A stretch of DNA of 64,000 bases, from the NCBI GenBank assembly GCA_021234155.1, contig JAJEKV010000003.1, positions 10,852,413-10,916,412 on the forward strand. Direction: 5' to 3'. A model generated the notes under the pieces. The model worked only from the letters and a program-made list of their open reading frames with translations, was not told the origin of the DNA and did no database searches. This document shows, one piece after another, positions 13,601-24,689 of this stretch. How positions within the stretch are numbered: the first letter of the stretch is position 1; each line of letters starts with the position of its first letter. The position numbers and the translations under genes are program-made. The stretch comes from Isoetes taiwanensis. Taxonomy: Eukaryota > Streptophyta > Lycopodiopsida > Isoetales > Isoetaceae.

Positions 13601-16600
13601 CCATACAACGCGCGCGCGCGATGTAGCTTGCAAACCAACTGTTCTTTGCCAACTTTCACATACCCTTCTGGCTGCCTCATATAGATCTCTTCGTCTAACT
13701 CACCATGAAGGAATGCAGTGGTCACGTCCATTTGATGGACATGATAATCATTGACCGCAGCAAGACATAATAAAGTTCTTATAGACACAAGTTTAACAAC
13801 TGGAGAAAAAGTGTCGGTATAGTCAGTATCTTCAACTTGTGTGAATCCACGGGCGACTAGTCTTGCTTTGAAGCGATCAATTGAGCCATCAGATCTGAAC
13901 TTCAGCTTGTAGATCCACTTGCAGGTCACGGGCTTCCTCCCTGGAAGTAAAGAAACCAAACTCCATGTCTTGTTCTTGAGGAGGGACTGAAATTCAGCGT
14001 CCATGGCTGCCTGCCATTCACTTGCATAGGGACTGCGTACTGCTGCAGCAAATGAAATGGGCTCCTCTATAATGTCATGAGCAAGGTACATCCGAGGCTG
14101 CTTAGAAGACTGCGACTCAAGGGATGCTTTGGCCTTCGCAGAGGACTTGCTTACTCTTCCATAGCGACTAACATATGGTCTGATGCGCACACCTCCCCCA
14201 TGCACATGAAACTTGGGCCTCTGGTGAGAAGAACTAGCACCCTGGACTCCCACTGGCTCAGAATCATATGGTATTACTGGCTGCGCTTCAAGGATTACAT
14301 GATCCATGGGAGGCGTAAGACTAAGGTCCTCCCCTTGCTGATCCACATGACCTTGTACCACGGGGACCCAATCTTCAGGAAATTCTTCTTCATCCTCTAA
14401 AATTACAGCATCAAGTCTATGTGCAGCAATAACTTGAATTTCCAAGAGATCTTTATAGAGAAGATGCTCTCGAAATACAACATCCCTGCTGTAAAAGATG
14501 CGGTGAGTGCGAACATCATACAATCTGCTCCCCTTGACGCCTTCACCACACCCCAAGAAAAGAGACACCCGAGACTTATCAGCAAGTTTGTGGCGCTTCT
14601 CCTTGGGAACATGCGCATATGCTAGGCACCCAAAGACACGCAGCCCACTAAGATCCGATTTCTGCCCTGTCCAAAGCTCCTCTGGAGTTCTGCTATGGAT
14701 AGAAGCAAGGACTCGATTCTTCACATATGCTGCGGTGCTAAGAGCTTCTCCCCAAAAATGTTTGGGTAACCCAGAATCTGCAAGCATGCACCTGGTAGCC
14801 TCAACTAGAGTCCTATTCATTCGCTCAACCAACCCATTTTGTTCAGGGGTGTATGGATTGGTATGCTGCTGTGTAATTCCATGCATATGGCAGTAAGAAG
14901 TAAAGGCTTGGGAGAGATACTCACCACCACCATCCGTTCGTAAGACTTTGACACGCCGCTCAGTTTGAACTTGGGCTGTAAGTTGGTACCGCTTAAAAGC
15001 CATGAGAGCTTCAGATTTGCGGGCCAGCAAGTAGACTGCAACCTTTCTGGAATGGTCATCTATGAAGGTAATGAAGTACTTCTTGTGGCCAATTGTCTCT
15101 TCTCTCATGGGCCCACATATGTCACTGTGAACTAAATCCAGCAACCCTTGTGCTCGCTCAGACTTCTTCTTAGGAAAGGATTTTCTGCTTTGCTTGCCAA
15201 GAACACACGCCTCACAAAAGCCTATCTTTCCTTGCGTATGTATGTCCAGCCCACTGACTAGCTGTCCTTTCTGCATCTCCTTAAGAGCTTGGCAATTGTA
15301 ATGAGCAAGACGTCTATGCCATAGCATCAACTTGGAGTCACCTTCGTGCTCTTGAGCAATCATCATCATGTCTACGGGAGAGCATTGGTTGATAATACGA
15401 GCATTCAATCTGTACAGTGAAGCATGCCGCTCTCCTAATGCTACCACCCGCATTTCTGGTGACAAAATTTGGCATCCACTACGGTTGAAGCATACTGTGT
15501 AATCGAGATCAGCCAAAGCCCCAACTGACAACAAGGTGTGCGCTATTCCTGGGACATAAAAGACCTTATGAATTGTCTTGTTACTGCCATTCTCCATTCT
15601 CAAGAGAAATCTTGATACTGCCTTCCCCTAGGATCACCTTGTTAGAATTGTCTCCAAGTATGACTCTCCTTGTTCCGCTGACAGGCTGCAGGTGTTGAAA
15701 GAACTCCTTCTTTGGACACATGTGTTGTGTAGCCCCTGAATCTATCCAAATAACAGCCTGCTCATGATCTGTTATACTGTCATCCACACGTGCCATGAAG
15801 TTCCTTTCATCTTCTTCCTTTTCTGCAGCAAAAGCTTTGTCCTTGCCTTTTGCAACCCGAAGTGGACACTCTCGTGCAAAGTGCCCTTGTTGCTTGCAAG
15901 TGTTACAAGCACCTTTTCTCTTGCCAAAAGGAACAGAAGATTTCTTGGCTAACCGTTTGTTTAGACCTCCCTTAGTCACTGGACTGCTACTGCTGCCTGC
16001 TTCCACTTTGCCTTTGTTCTGTCTCACACCCTGCTTGAAACCTTGATTGGCAAACATTGCAACAGAAGACGTCTCTCCTGCCTTTTGTTTCCTCTCTTTT
16101 TCAAGCAAAGATGCAATTATCTGATCCAGTGTAAGACTCTGGACAATCTGCAATGTGGTGACAACATTGTTGAATGACGATGGAAGACTATTAAACAAAA
16201 CCGCTTTTGCATCTTCATCTTCAATCTTAGCATTGATCCCAGCCAATTGGTGCAGCAGGGATCTCATTTTGTTAATGTGCTCAGCCAAACTTGCACCTTC
16301 CTGCATCTCAAGATCAAAAAGCTATTTCTTCAGAAGCACCTTGGAATGCTTAGCCTGCGCTCCAAATATCTGCTCCAATATATCCCAGACTTCTTTGGCA
16401 TTCTTTGAAAAATCCACATGATGTATGTGTGTATCTCCAAGACCAAGGCCAATCATAGCCATGGCTTTCTTATTTTTCAACTGCCACTTTGCTAGTTATG
16501 GAGCATCTGTAGGCTTCTTTTCTGATTCATCAACTACTGCAAACAGATCTTTTTCTATGAGATGGAACTTCATTTTAACCTGCCATGTGTGAAAATTCCT

Positions 16601-16648
16601 GCCATTAAATTTCTCAAGAACATATTTGCCATTGGAAATAGATTCCAT
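10658..16648 (-). pseudogene. Copia-1 gag-pol (broken, with a 1.8-kb insertion)
   Basis: A Ty1/copia polyprotein runs leftwards from an ATG at 16648 (MESISNGKYVLEKFNGRNF). Gag ends in a zinc knuckle (CNTCKQQGHFAREC, about 15870-15910). Protease has WIDSGATQHM. Integrase has the H-H-C-C zinc region and a complete D,D,E set (FIDDHS, RTDGGGEY, NGLVERMNRT). RT carries KWIYKLK, HQMDVTTAFLHG and YVDD (about 13460). RNase H is at 10690-11634 (DADWAGD, STEAEY, TKPLS). Breaks are in-frame stops at 16496-16498 and 16322-16324 in gag, a frameshift near 15590 between protease and integrase, and a retroposon inserted at 11658-13443 just after YVDD. The long frames left in integrase-RT and RNase H suggest moderate age. 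Confidence 0.93.
11658..13443 (-). mobile_element. 1.8-kb poly(A) retroposon inside copia-1 RT
   Basis: The insert is flanked by an 11-bp direct repeat GATGATACAAT (11647-11657 and 13444-13454). It ends on the minus strand with AATAAATAAATAAAAAAAAA, i.e. a poly(A) tail. Its 5' end is GC-rich and the body has no long reading frame and no RT motif. These are marks of target-primed insertion of an RNA copy by LINE machinery. It could be a retroposed non-coding or degenerate transcript, or a non-autonomous LINE. Its 3' end (CTTGCCTTCAAAAA on the minus strand) resembles the ends of the retroposons at 39610, 46274 and 47049. Confidence 0.85.
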
Positions 16649-16816
16649 CTGCTAAATTTCTGCTCTAAAACTGCAATCGTTTGAAGACACTAATCCTCTT
16701 CTTTTTTTTCAACTTCTTCAATCTCCTTTGAACCAATTTCTGATTCAACCGGTTGATTGCCCTCTGAACCCTAAGGGCTTGAAAAAGCTGCTGCTCTCTA
16801 TTGTGCCCCATCGTTT

Positions 16817-16829
16817 GGCTCTGATACCA
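16817..16829 (-). other. Copia-1 primer-binding site
   Basis: On the minus strand TGGTATCAGAGCC directly follows the 5' LTR. It is complementary to the 3' end of initiator tRNA-Met, the standard primer for plant copia elements. Confidence 0.95.
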
Positions 16830-17043
16830 TATTAAATATATGGTAATCTTATTGATATGAAGTAGGAAGAGCCCCTGCCGTGGCTTACAGAAGAATAGAG
16901 AATGGAATTGGATGAAACGGTTTTCAGGTTAAGCGTAGGCATGCCGTTTCCATCCAGCAGCCGTGTCTGTTGAGGATGTGGCGTCTTCGTCATCATCTGA
17001 CTCAGCAGGGCTACCAGCAGGACAGCCGAACACCTCTCCAACA
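16830..17043 (-). mobile_element. Copia-1 5' LTR
   Basis: This 214-bp copy matches the 187-bp LTR at 10471-10657 and keeps an internal stretch of about 27 bp that the other lacks. The 5-bp duplication CAGAG follows at 17044-17048. The whole element spans 10471-17043 and entered an LTR-A copy, so it is younger than that LTR. Confidence 0.93.
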
Positions 17044-17048
17044 CAGAG

Positions 17049-17082
17049 AACCAGCCAGCTCACATTCTGAGCCCCGTTGGCA
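17049..17082 (-). mobile_element. LTR-A copy 2 (part 2), centre of the inverted LTR pair
   Basis: After the copia element the LTR-A copy resumes with CCAGCCAGCTCACATTCTGA and stops around 17080. It faces the same sequence in reverse (GGGGTTCGGAATGTGAGCTG) starting near 17088. The two arms, each about 600 bp, leave a spacer of only some 14 bp. Confidence 0.8.
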
Positions 17083-17087
17083 GAGTT

Positions 17088-17697
17088 GGTGGGGTTCGGA
17101 ATGTGAGCTGGTTGGGCATTTCTCTGCTAACAGGGCCTGCATGTAGGCTGGCTGAGCTTCCCATTGTCTCGGAGCTATGTTTCTGATGCTTTGTTATTTT
17201 GGCTATGTTCTTTGCTTTTGTCGCTCAGAGTTTGGTATTTCCTTGGATTATGTTGTCATTGTCTAGTACTGTACTCACCTAGAATCTTTTGTTTGCTTGT
17301 GCTTATGTTTTTGGATTCAAGATTCCAGAGTATTTCCATGCATGCAGTGGCAGCCAGGGATCCCCACTTAGTCACGAGGACTAACCCCAGTGAGTGCATG
17401 TGCAGTGAATAAGCAAGGGATGGCAGCAGTGCAACTGAGGATCGTGGTTGAGTGAAGCTTCTTGGTTGAATTGTTCACAGTTAGATGTTATATTTGTTGA
17501 GAATAGTGAACTCTTTGGATGTTAACTTTATATAATTAAATTGACTTCATAAGTATTTTCCCATTGAGTTTGGAGTATGTAATTTCAACTGTGCAAAAGG
17601 AAGATTCAATTCTTCACCATAATACCAACCTAGAATTAGTGGAAGTTTTGACAAGATCCCGAGTTGCCAGGTGGGTCAACTCGGCAGGTTCGTCACA
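17088..17697 (+). mobile_element. LTR-A copy 3 (5' LTR remnant, right arm of the inverted pair)
   Basis: This 610-bp stretch is the reverse complement of 218 to about 830, with scattered substitutions, and ends in TTCGTCACA. A primer-binding site follows two bases later, so it is the U5-bearing part of a 5' LTR reading to the right. Its upstream part is missing; an inverted copy of the same LTR end takes its place. Confidence 0.85.
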
Positions 17698-18169
17698 GTT
17701 GGTATCAGAGCAATATTGGATCTTTGAGTGTTGACATTGTGAATTATGGATTGCTTTGGATCCTTGGGTGTAACAAGGTGAATTAAAATAAAGTGAAGGT
17801 GTATGATGGTGCTAATGATTGTTATTTCAAAAACATTTCGAGATGGTATCCTCAGAAGGAGGAGCCATATGTAGATGCCTTGGAGTTAGGATGAAGGTGC
17901 TAAGGGAAGCAAATTTTGACGACGTTGAAGGTAAGGTTTTTCTTATGGCATGTCTAGTAAGATGATAGCAATTGTACTCTAAGGCGGTGTTGGTAATATT
18001 GGAATATGATCTTGGTGGAGTAAGTTGCTATCACGAGCTGAAGATTTGAGTTGAGTTGAGCTATGTTTGATCTGAGATTTGAATCACAGAAATGCTTCAG
18101 TAAATCCAAATGCTTCAGTAAATCTATCACGACCCATGAGGACATGGGTTAAATTTTAGAAGGGGAGAC
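17698..18169 (+). mobile_element. LTR-A element internal region with PBS and PPT
   Basis: TGGTATCAGAGC at 17700-17711 is a tRNA-Met primer-binding site. GAAGGGGAGA at 18159-18168 is a polypurine tract placed directly before TGTAACAGACC, which looks like an LTR start. The roughly 470 bp between them has no long frame and no gag or pol motif. I infer a non-autonomous element with a very short internal region (TRIM/LARD-like), with the tandem array forming the first part of its 3' LTR. Confidence 0.7.
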
Positions 18170-21100
18170 TGTAACAGACCTGGGCACTTGATGGGCCAGT
18201 ATATGTACTTATGTACGTATGTACACATGTATAACATGTATCCAGCATGAGTTCAAGGTTTCGTCTGTTTGGCAAAAGGATTGTTGCAGAGCATGAAGGC
18301 AGGGAGCAATTCTGGGCAGTTTTGGAGCCCGATTTCTGAAGCATCATATCTCGGCAACCCGAGATCCTTTTCAGGTGATTTTCCTTTTGCTGGAAAGATT
18401 TTATAGTAAGCTTTCCGAAATAGGTCTGATCAGATGGAAACTCATCCGTATGCAAAAGTTATGACATAAATAGTGATGCTGAGTCAGAATTGACTGCACT
18501 ATGTACGTTCTTCTGCAGTTTGATTCTTGGAGTTAGAAAACGATCTTTCGAGGCGCAATCAATTACAAGGGGTCCAAAGGTCTATGAATGAAGAAATTAT
18601 CAGGTGACGTTTTGCGATTGATCAATTGAGATGCTATGAGTTGCCATGATTAGTCTATACATGATTTTTGCATGCGAATATTTATGAATTTGTTGGAGGC
18701 TCATAAGGCTACGGAAGATAAGTGAGTAGAAACATATCTAGAAGGACTGATTCAGAGGCAAGAAGATCTGAAAATGCTTGGGAAGTGCCAATGTGGGCTT
18801 GAATCAACAGATTGGCATATCTTGAATCTTCTTTGCTGGACATCTACAAGTTTAGAACTAACCGGTCATGTTTCATTTTCTGTTGTTTATATGTATTTAC
18901 TTTTCTCTATGTTGCTTTGGTTTAGTATTTGTTGCTATTTTAAGGAGTTAATTAAGAAATAAACCTTTTGGATGGGGCTTAGTTGCCTTGTATGTGGATG
19001 GAAGGGGAGACTGTAACAGACCTGGGCACTTGATGGGCCAGTATATGTACTTATGTACGTATGTACACATGTATAACATGTATCCAGCATGAGTTCAAGG
19101 TTTCGTCTATTTGGCAAAAGGATTGTTGCAGAGCATGAAGGCAGGGAGCAATTCTGGGTAGTTTTGGAGCCCGATTTTTGAAGCATCATATCTCGGCAAC
19201 CTGAGATCCTTTTCAGGTGATTTTTCTTTTGCTGGAAAGATTTTATAGTAAGCTTTCCGGAATAGGTCTGATCAGGTGGAAACTCATCCGTATACAAAAG
19301 TTATGACATAAATAGTGATGCTGAGTCAGAATTGACTGCACTATGTATGTTCTTCTGCAGTTTGATTCTTGGAGTTAGAAGACAATCTTTCGAGGCGCAA
19401 TCAATTGCAAGGGGTCCAGAGGTCTATGAATGAAGAAATTATCATGTGGCATTTTGCGATTGATCAATTGAGACGCTATGAGTTGCCATGATTAGTCTGT
19501 ACATGATTTTTGCATGTGAATATTTATGAATTTGTTGGAGGCTCATAAGGCTACGAAAGATAAGTGGTTAGAAACATATCTAGAAGGACTGATTCAGAGG
19601 CAAGAAGATCTGAAAATGCTTGGGAAGTGCCAATGTGGGCTTGAATCAACAGATTTGGCATATCTTGAATCTTCTTTGCTGGACATCTACAAGTTTAGAA
19701 CTAACCGGTCATGTTTCATTTTCTGTTGTTTATATGTATTTACTTTTCTCAATGTTGCTTTGGTTTAGTATTTGTTGCTATTTTAAGGAGTTAATTAAGA
19801 AATAAACCTTTTGGATGGGGCTTAGTTGCCTTGTATGTGGATGGAAGGGGAGACTGTAACAGACCTGGGCACTTGATGGGCCAGTATATGTACTTATGTA
19901 CGTATGTACACATGTATAACATGTATCCAGCATGAGTTCAAGGTTTCGTCTGTTTGGCAAAAGGATTGTTGCAGAGCATGAAGGCAGGGAGCAATTCTGG
20001 GCAGTTTTGGAGCCCAATTTTTGAAGCATCATATCTCGGCAACCCGAGATCGTTTTCAGGTGATTTTCCTTTTGCTGGAAAGATTTTATAGTAAGCTTTC
20101 CGAAATAGGTCTGATCAGGTGGAAACTCATCCGTATGCAAAAGTTATGACATAAATAGTGATGCTGAGTCAGAATTGACTGCACTATGTACGTTCTTCTG
20201 CAGTTTGATTCTTGGAGTTAGAAAACGATCTTTCGAGGCGCAATCAATTACAAGGGGTCCAAAGGTCTATCAATGAAGAAATTATCAGGTGACGTTTTGC
20301 GATTGATCAATTGAGATGCTATGAGTTGCCATGATTAGTCTGTACATGATTTTTGCATGCGAATATTTATGAATTTGTTGGAGGCTCATAAGGCTACGGA
20401 AGATAAGTGAGTAGAAACATATCTAGAAGGACTGATTCAGAGGCAAGAAGATCTGAAAATGCTTGGGAAGTGCCAATGTGGGCTTGAATCAACAGATTGG
20501 CATATCTTGAATCTTCTTTGCTGGACATCTACAAGTTTAGAACTAACCGGTCATGTTTCATTTTCTGTTGTTTATATGTATTTACTTTTCTCTATGTTGC
20601 TTTGGTTTAGTATTTGTTGCTATTTTAAGGAGTTAATTAAGAAATAAACCTTTTGGATGGGGCTTAGTTGCCTTGTATGTGGATGGAAGGGGAGACTGTA
20701 ACAGACCTGGGCACTTGATGGGCCAGTATATGTACTTATGTACGTATGTACACATGTATAACATGTATCCAGCATGAGTTCAAGGTTTCGTATGTTTGGC
20801 AAAAGGATTGTTGCAGAGCATGAAGGCAGGGAGCAATTCTGGGCAGTTTTGGAGCCCGATTTTTGAAGCATCATATCTCGGCAACCTGAGATCCTTTTCA
20901 GGTGATTTTTCTTTTGCTGGAAAGATTTTATAGTAAGCTTTCCGGAATAGGTCTGATCAGGTGGAAACTCATCCGTATACAAAAGTTATGGCATAAATAG
21001 TGATGCTGAGTCAGAATTGACTGCACTATGTATGTTCTTCTGCAGTTTGATTCTTGGAGTTAGAAGACAATCTTTCGAGGCGCAATCAATTGCAAGGGGT

Positions 21101-22425
21101 CCAGAGGTCTATGAATGAAGAAATTATCAGGTGGCGTTTTGCGATTGATCAATTGAGACGCTATGTGCCATGATTAGTCTGTACATGATTTTTGCATGCG
21201 AATATTTATGAATTTGTTGGAGGCTCATAAGGCTACGGAAGATAAGTGAGTAGAAACATATCTAGAAGGATTGATTCAGAGGCAAGAAGATCTGAAAATG
21301 CTTGGGAAGTGCCGATGTGGGCTCGAATCAACAGATTTGGCATAACTTGAATCTTCTTTGTTGGACATCTACAAGTTTAGAACTAACCGGTCATGTTTCA
21401 TTTTCTGTTGTTTATATGTATTTACTTTTCTCTATGTTGCTTTGGTTTAGTATTTGTTGCTATTTTAAGGAGTTAATTAAGAAATAAACCTTTTGGATGG
21501 GGCTTAGTTGCCTTGTATGTGGATGGAAGGGGAGACTGTAACAGACCTGGGCACTTGATAGGCCAGTATATGTACTTATGTACGTATGTACACATGTATA
21601 ACATGTATCCAGCATGAGTTCAAGGTTTCGTCTGTTTGGCAAAAGGATTGTTGCAGAGCATGAAGGCAAGGAGCAATTCTGGGTAATGTTGGAGCTCGAT
21701 TTTTGAAGCATCATATCTCGGCAACCCGAGATCGTTTTCAGGTGATTTTTCTTTTGCTGGAAAGATTTTATAGTAAGCTTTCCGGAATAGGTCTGATCAG
21801 GTGGAAACTCATCTGTATGCAAAAGTTATGACATAAATAGTGATGCTGAGTCAGAATTGACTGCACTATGTATGTTCTTCTGTAGTTTGATTCTTGGAGT
21901 TAGAAGACGATCTTTCGAGGCACAATCAATTGCAAGGGGTCCAGAGGTCTATGAATGAAGAAATTATCAGGTGGCATTTTGCGATTGATCAATTGAGATG
22001 CTATGAGTTGCCATGATTAGTCTGTACATGATTTTTGCATCCGAATATTTATGAATTTGTTGGAGGCTCATAAGGCTACGGAAGATAAGTGAGTAGAAAC
22101 ATATCTAGAAGGACTGATTCAGAGGCAAGAAGATCTGAAAATGCTTGGGAAGTGCCAATGTGGGCTTGAATCAACAGATTTGGCATATCTTGAATCTTCT
22201 TTGGTGGACATCTACAAGTTTAGAACTAACCGGTCATGTTTCATTTTCTGTTGTTTATATGTATTTACTTTTCTCTATGTTGCTTTGGTTTAGTATTTGT
22301 TGCTATTTTAAGGAGTTAATTAAGAAATAAACCTTTTGGATGGGGCTTAGTTGCCTTGTATGTGGATGGAAGGGGAGACTGTAACAGACCTGGGCACTTG
22401 ATGGGCCAGTATATGTACTTATGTA
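18170..22425 (+). repeat. 843-bp tandem repeat array 2 (about 5 units)
   Basis: These are the same units as array 1 in the opposite orientation. The joint AGGGGAGACTGTAACAGACC recurs near 18170, 19013, 19855, 20697, 21537 and 22379 with periods of 840-843 bp. Units 1 and 3 share variants (GAAAACGATC, TTTCCGAAAT, AGATTGGCAT). Units 2 and 4 share others (GAAGACAATC, TTTCCGGAAT, AGATTTGGCA). Unit 5 resembles the units of array 1. The left end starts exactly at the polypurine tract of the LTR-A element. The right end stops inside a gypsy RT coding region at 22425/22426. Confidence 0.93.
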
Positions 22426-23230
22426 AACCCAGTTGCAAGATTCTCTTCGATATAGGTCCGCAAAGTCTCCAATTCTGTTGGCGACAAGCCATAGATAGGG
22501 CCAAATGGCGGGGTCGTCCCTGGCTGAAGATCAATGGGGCAGTCATAAGGACGATGCTCCGGAAGCTTGCTGGCTTTGACCTTATCAAAAACATCGCCAA
22601 AATCCTTGTACTTATTAGGAAGGACAGGAGTAGACATTTCTGAAGCAGAGCTAGTCGAAGGATGGACTTGGATTGCAAATGCTGATTTGGGATCTTGCCT
22701 ACAAGATCTAATAAACTTGTGAAGAGAGATCTCCGAGATACGGAGCTGAGGGTGCAAAGAAGCCTCTACAGAAGCAGGATCAAGAACATGAGTGAGAGCA
22801 AGAACAGGAGCAGAAGTAGGAGGAACTGGGATAGGAACTGGAGCAAGAACTGGAGCAGGGACTAGAGTAAGAACTGGAGCAGGAGCAGGGACTGGAGTAA
22901 GAACTGGAGCAGGGGCAGAAATTGGAACTGGAGCAAGAGCTGGAGCTGGAGCTGGAGCAGGGACATCATCAAGAACATAGTCAGAATCTGGGGCATGAAT
23001 TGGAGCAGAGGCAAGAGTCGAATCAGAACATGAAGCAGAAACATGAATAGCAAGGACGGAATCAGGGGTCCACGATACTGCACGGATCGAGGTCAATGTT
23101 GATATAGAGACCTGATCTGCAGAAGAACTGGAACTAGAGCTAGAACCAGCAAATCGAAATGATCTAGTATGCCAATCAATCTGTGGGTTATGGCAGACCC
23201 AAGACTATTGGCGCCTGTGGGCGACCGTGT
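22426..23230 (-). pseudogene. Chromovirus pol block B: protease C-terminus to RT N-terminus
   Basis: On the minus strand this encodes the end of a gypsy protease (PQAPIVLGLP, then HNPQIDWHTRSFRF after a frameshift near 23200). A long Ala/Pro/Val-rich linker of near-perfect short repeats follows (22790-22985). Then comes the region before RT, with YKDFGDVFDKVKASKLPEHR, PYDCPIDLQPG, PPFGPIYGLSPTELETLR and ENLATGF. It stops abruptly at 22426 where array 2 begins. The next residues expected in this family, SPAGA..F..KKDGSLR, are exactly those that open block C at 5337. Upstream of 23230 the similarity ends; the preceding part of protease is at 32760-32985 on the plus strand. Confidence 0.85.
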
Positions 23231-24257
23231 AGAAACCGAAGTGTTTTGTCGTTCGGGCATTGTGAAGGCTCCGGAATGGATGCCAAAAGATTAAGTGATA
23301 TCTTCATGCAAAATTCATCATATGCATGCAGAAGAAGAAATATAACACCCAAATTAATATAAAGAAATTGTCTAGACGAGAAAACCATAAACCCAAATAA
23401 CTATATGATATTCGATGTGATCGCCATATCTTGCTTAGAAACGAATCTATTGTCTGCTAAAGACCCGTGTTGTCTATGAGGCCACATACATACCAGATTG
23501 TTGCAATAGATTGTTGCAACCAAAAACAAAAGGTGACTCTGAGGTGGTGTGCAAATTATCAGTGCTTAGCAATGCGTACCTGCTCTAATGTTTGATAGCA
23601 GGCTGATATTGGTGTTGCAGAATGCAAATAAGCCTCCATTTAAAGAGATACTGTACTTTTTAGGATCTCATATACCCAGACAATGGCCCCTGTATGTCAA
23701 ACTCTGATAGTGCCCTGCATATAAAAAAGACAATATAAATCTGGTGAAGAATCTTGCCTTCTAAGATCGACTATAGAATCAAAAGAAGAACGACTCCAGA
23801 GTCCGAATTTGAAGGGTCTATATCTAATTCGGTTGAAAAGGTGAATGTGGAGATCGCTAAGCTCACGAAAACTTAAAAGTTAAAACAACATAAAACTTGC
23901 TGACAAATCTTACTTTCCAAGATTGGCTCCAGAAGCAAGAGAAGAACAACTCTAATTGAAACAAAAATAGTATCTTCATTAGTTTTAAAAAGATCCGACT
24001 TAGCTGAAAGGGCCAATGCTATGTTCTACTCATGTTTCCAAGATCCTGCCCAGTTGAGGCACCAAAATAAGACCTAGTCGAGGCCAAAATGAGACCGAGG
24101 AGAATCCTAGAGGGAATTTTGTAGAGCAGCAAAAAAAAAAATCGAGATTTTCCCTTCTTTTTAGTCTAAAATTTCTCAATCAATGCCGACTCGCGAGTTC
24201 AAATTCTTAGCACTTAATCTGGGGAACTAAGCTCCCGCAAAGGGAACGCAAGGTTGA
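23231..24257. other. Unassigned segment
   Basis: No gene or element is recognisable between the chromovirus protease fragment and the hairpin at 24258. A minus-strand frame of 66 codons (23188-23388) runs into the protease fragment and is probably a junction product. Confidence 0.4.
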
Positions 24258-24295
24258 AGGGAACGCCGCATGCAGCGTAACATGCGGCGTTCCCT
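24258..24295. repeat. Perfect 15-bp hairpin
   Basis: AGGGAACGCCGCATG (24258-24272) is followed by an 8-base loop and its exact complement CATGCGGCGTTCCCT (24281-24295). The GC-rich stem stands out against AT-rich surroundings. It lies 24 bp outside the MULE target duplication. No function can be assigned. Confidence 0.9.
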
Positions 24296-24689
24296 GGTAC
24301 ACAATCCAATACTATCACAAAATAAAAAGGGAAATTTCTAAAAATGCCCTTGTATTTTTATTAATTGTAAGAATGCCCCTAAATTATGTGTATTTGTTAA
24401 AATGCCCCTTTCCTAAGTACATGGTTTTTCTGAACGGAATTGGCAGGCAGCATGGCGGACAAGAGAATTGGACATGCAAATCGATCGCTTTGAAGTTAAT
24501 TTGCCCTACCGTTTACCGTTTTTTATGCCTTCCATTTTGTATTGTAAAGTCAAGATTATCTTTTACCAAATCAGGTACGTTTTGGTCTTCTTGCTTCCTT
24601 TCCCTTTGAATTTTGTTTGGAAGGTCTCTAGATTGCTTTGAAAAAACAATTGCTTCAAAAGCTTTTGTTTAGGTTACATACACCTTCCA

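Noticed and set aside
16827-17095. Autonomous gene frames across the copia-1 LTR and LTR-A joint
   Set aside because: They are only read-through of LTR sequence; no conserved protein.
2582-22678. Repeated frames of about 120 and 61 codons in every 843-bp unit, on opposite strands
   Set aside because: They recur because the unit is duplicated. One is truncated by a stop in a unit, substitutions show no coding bias that I can see, and no motif is recognisable.
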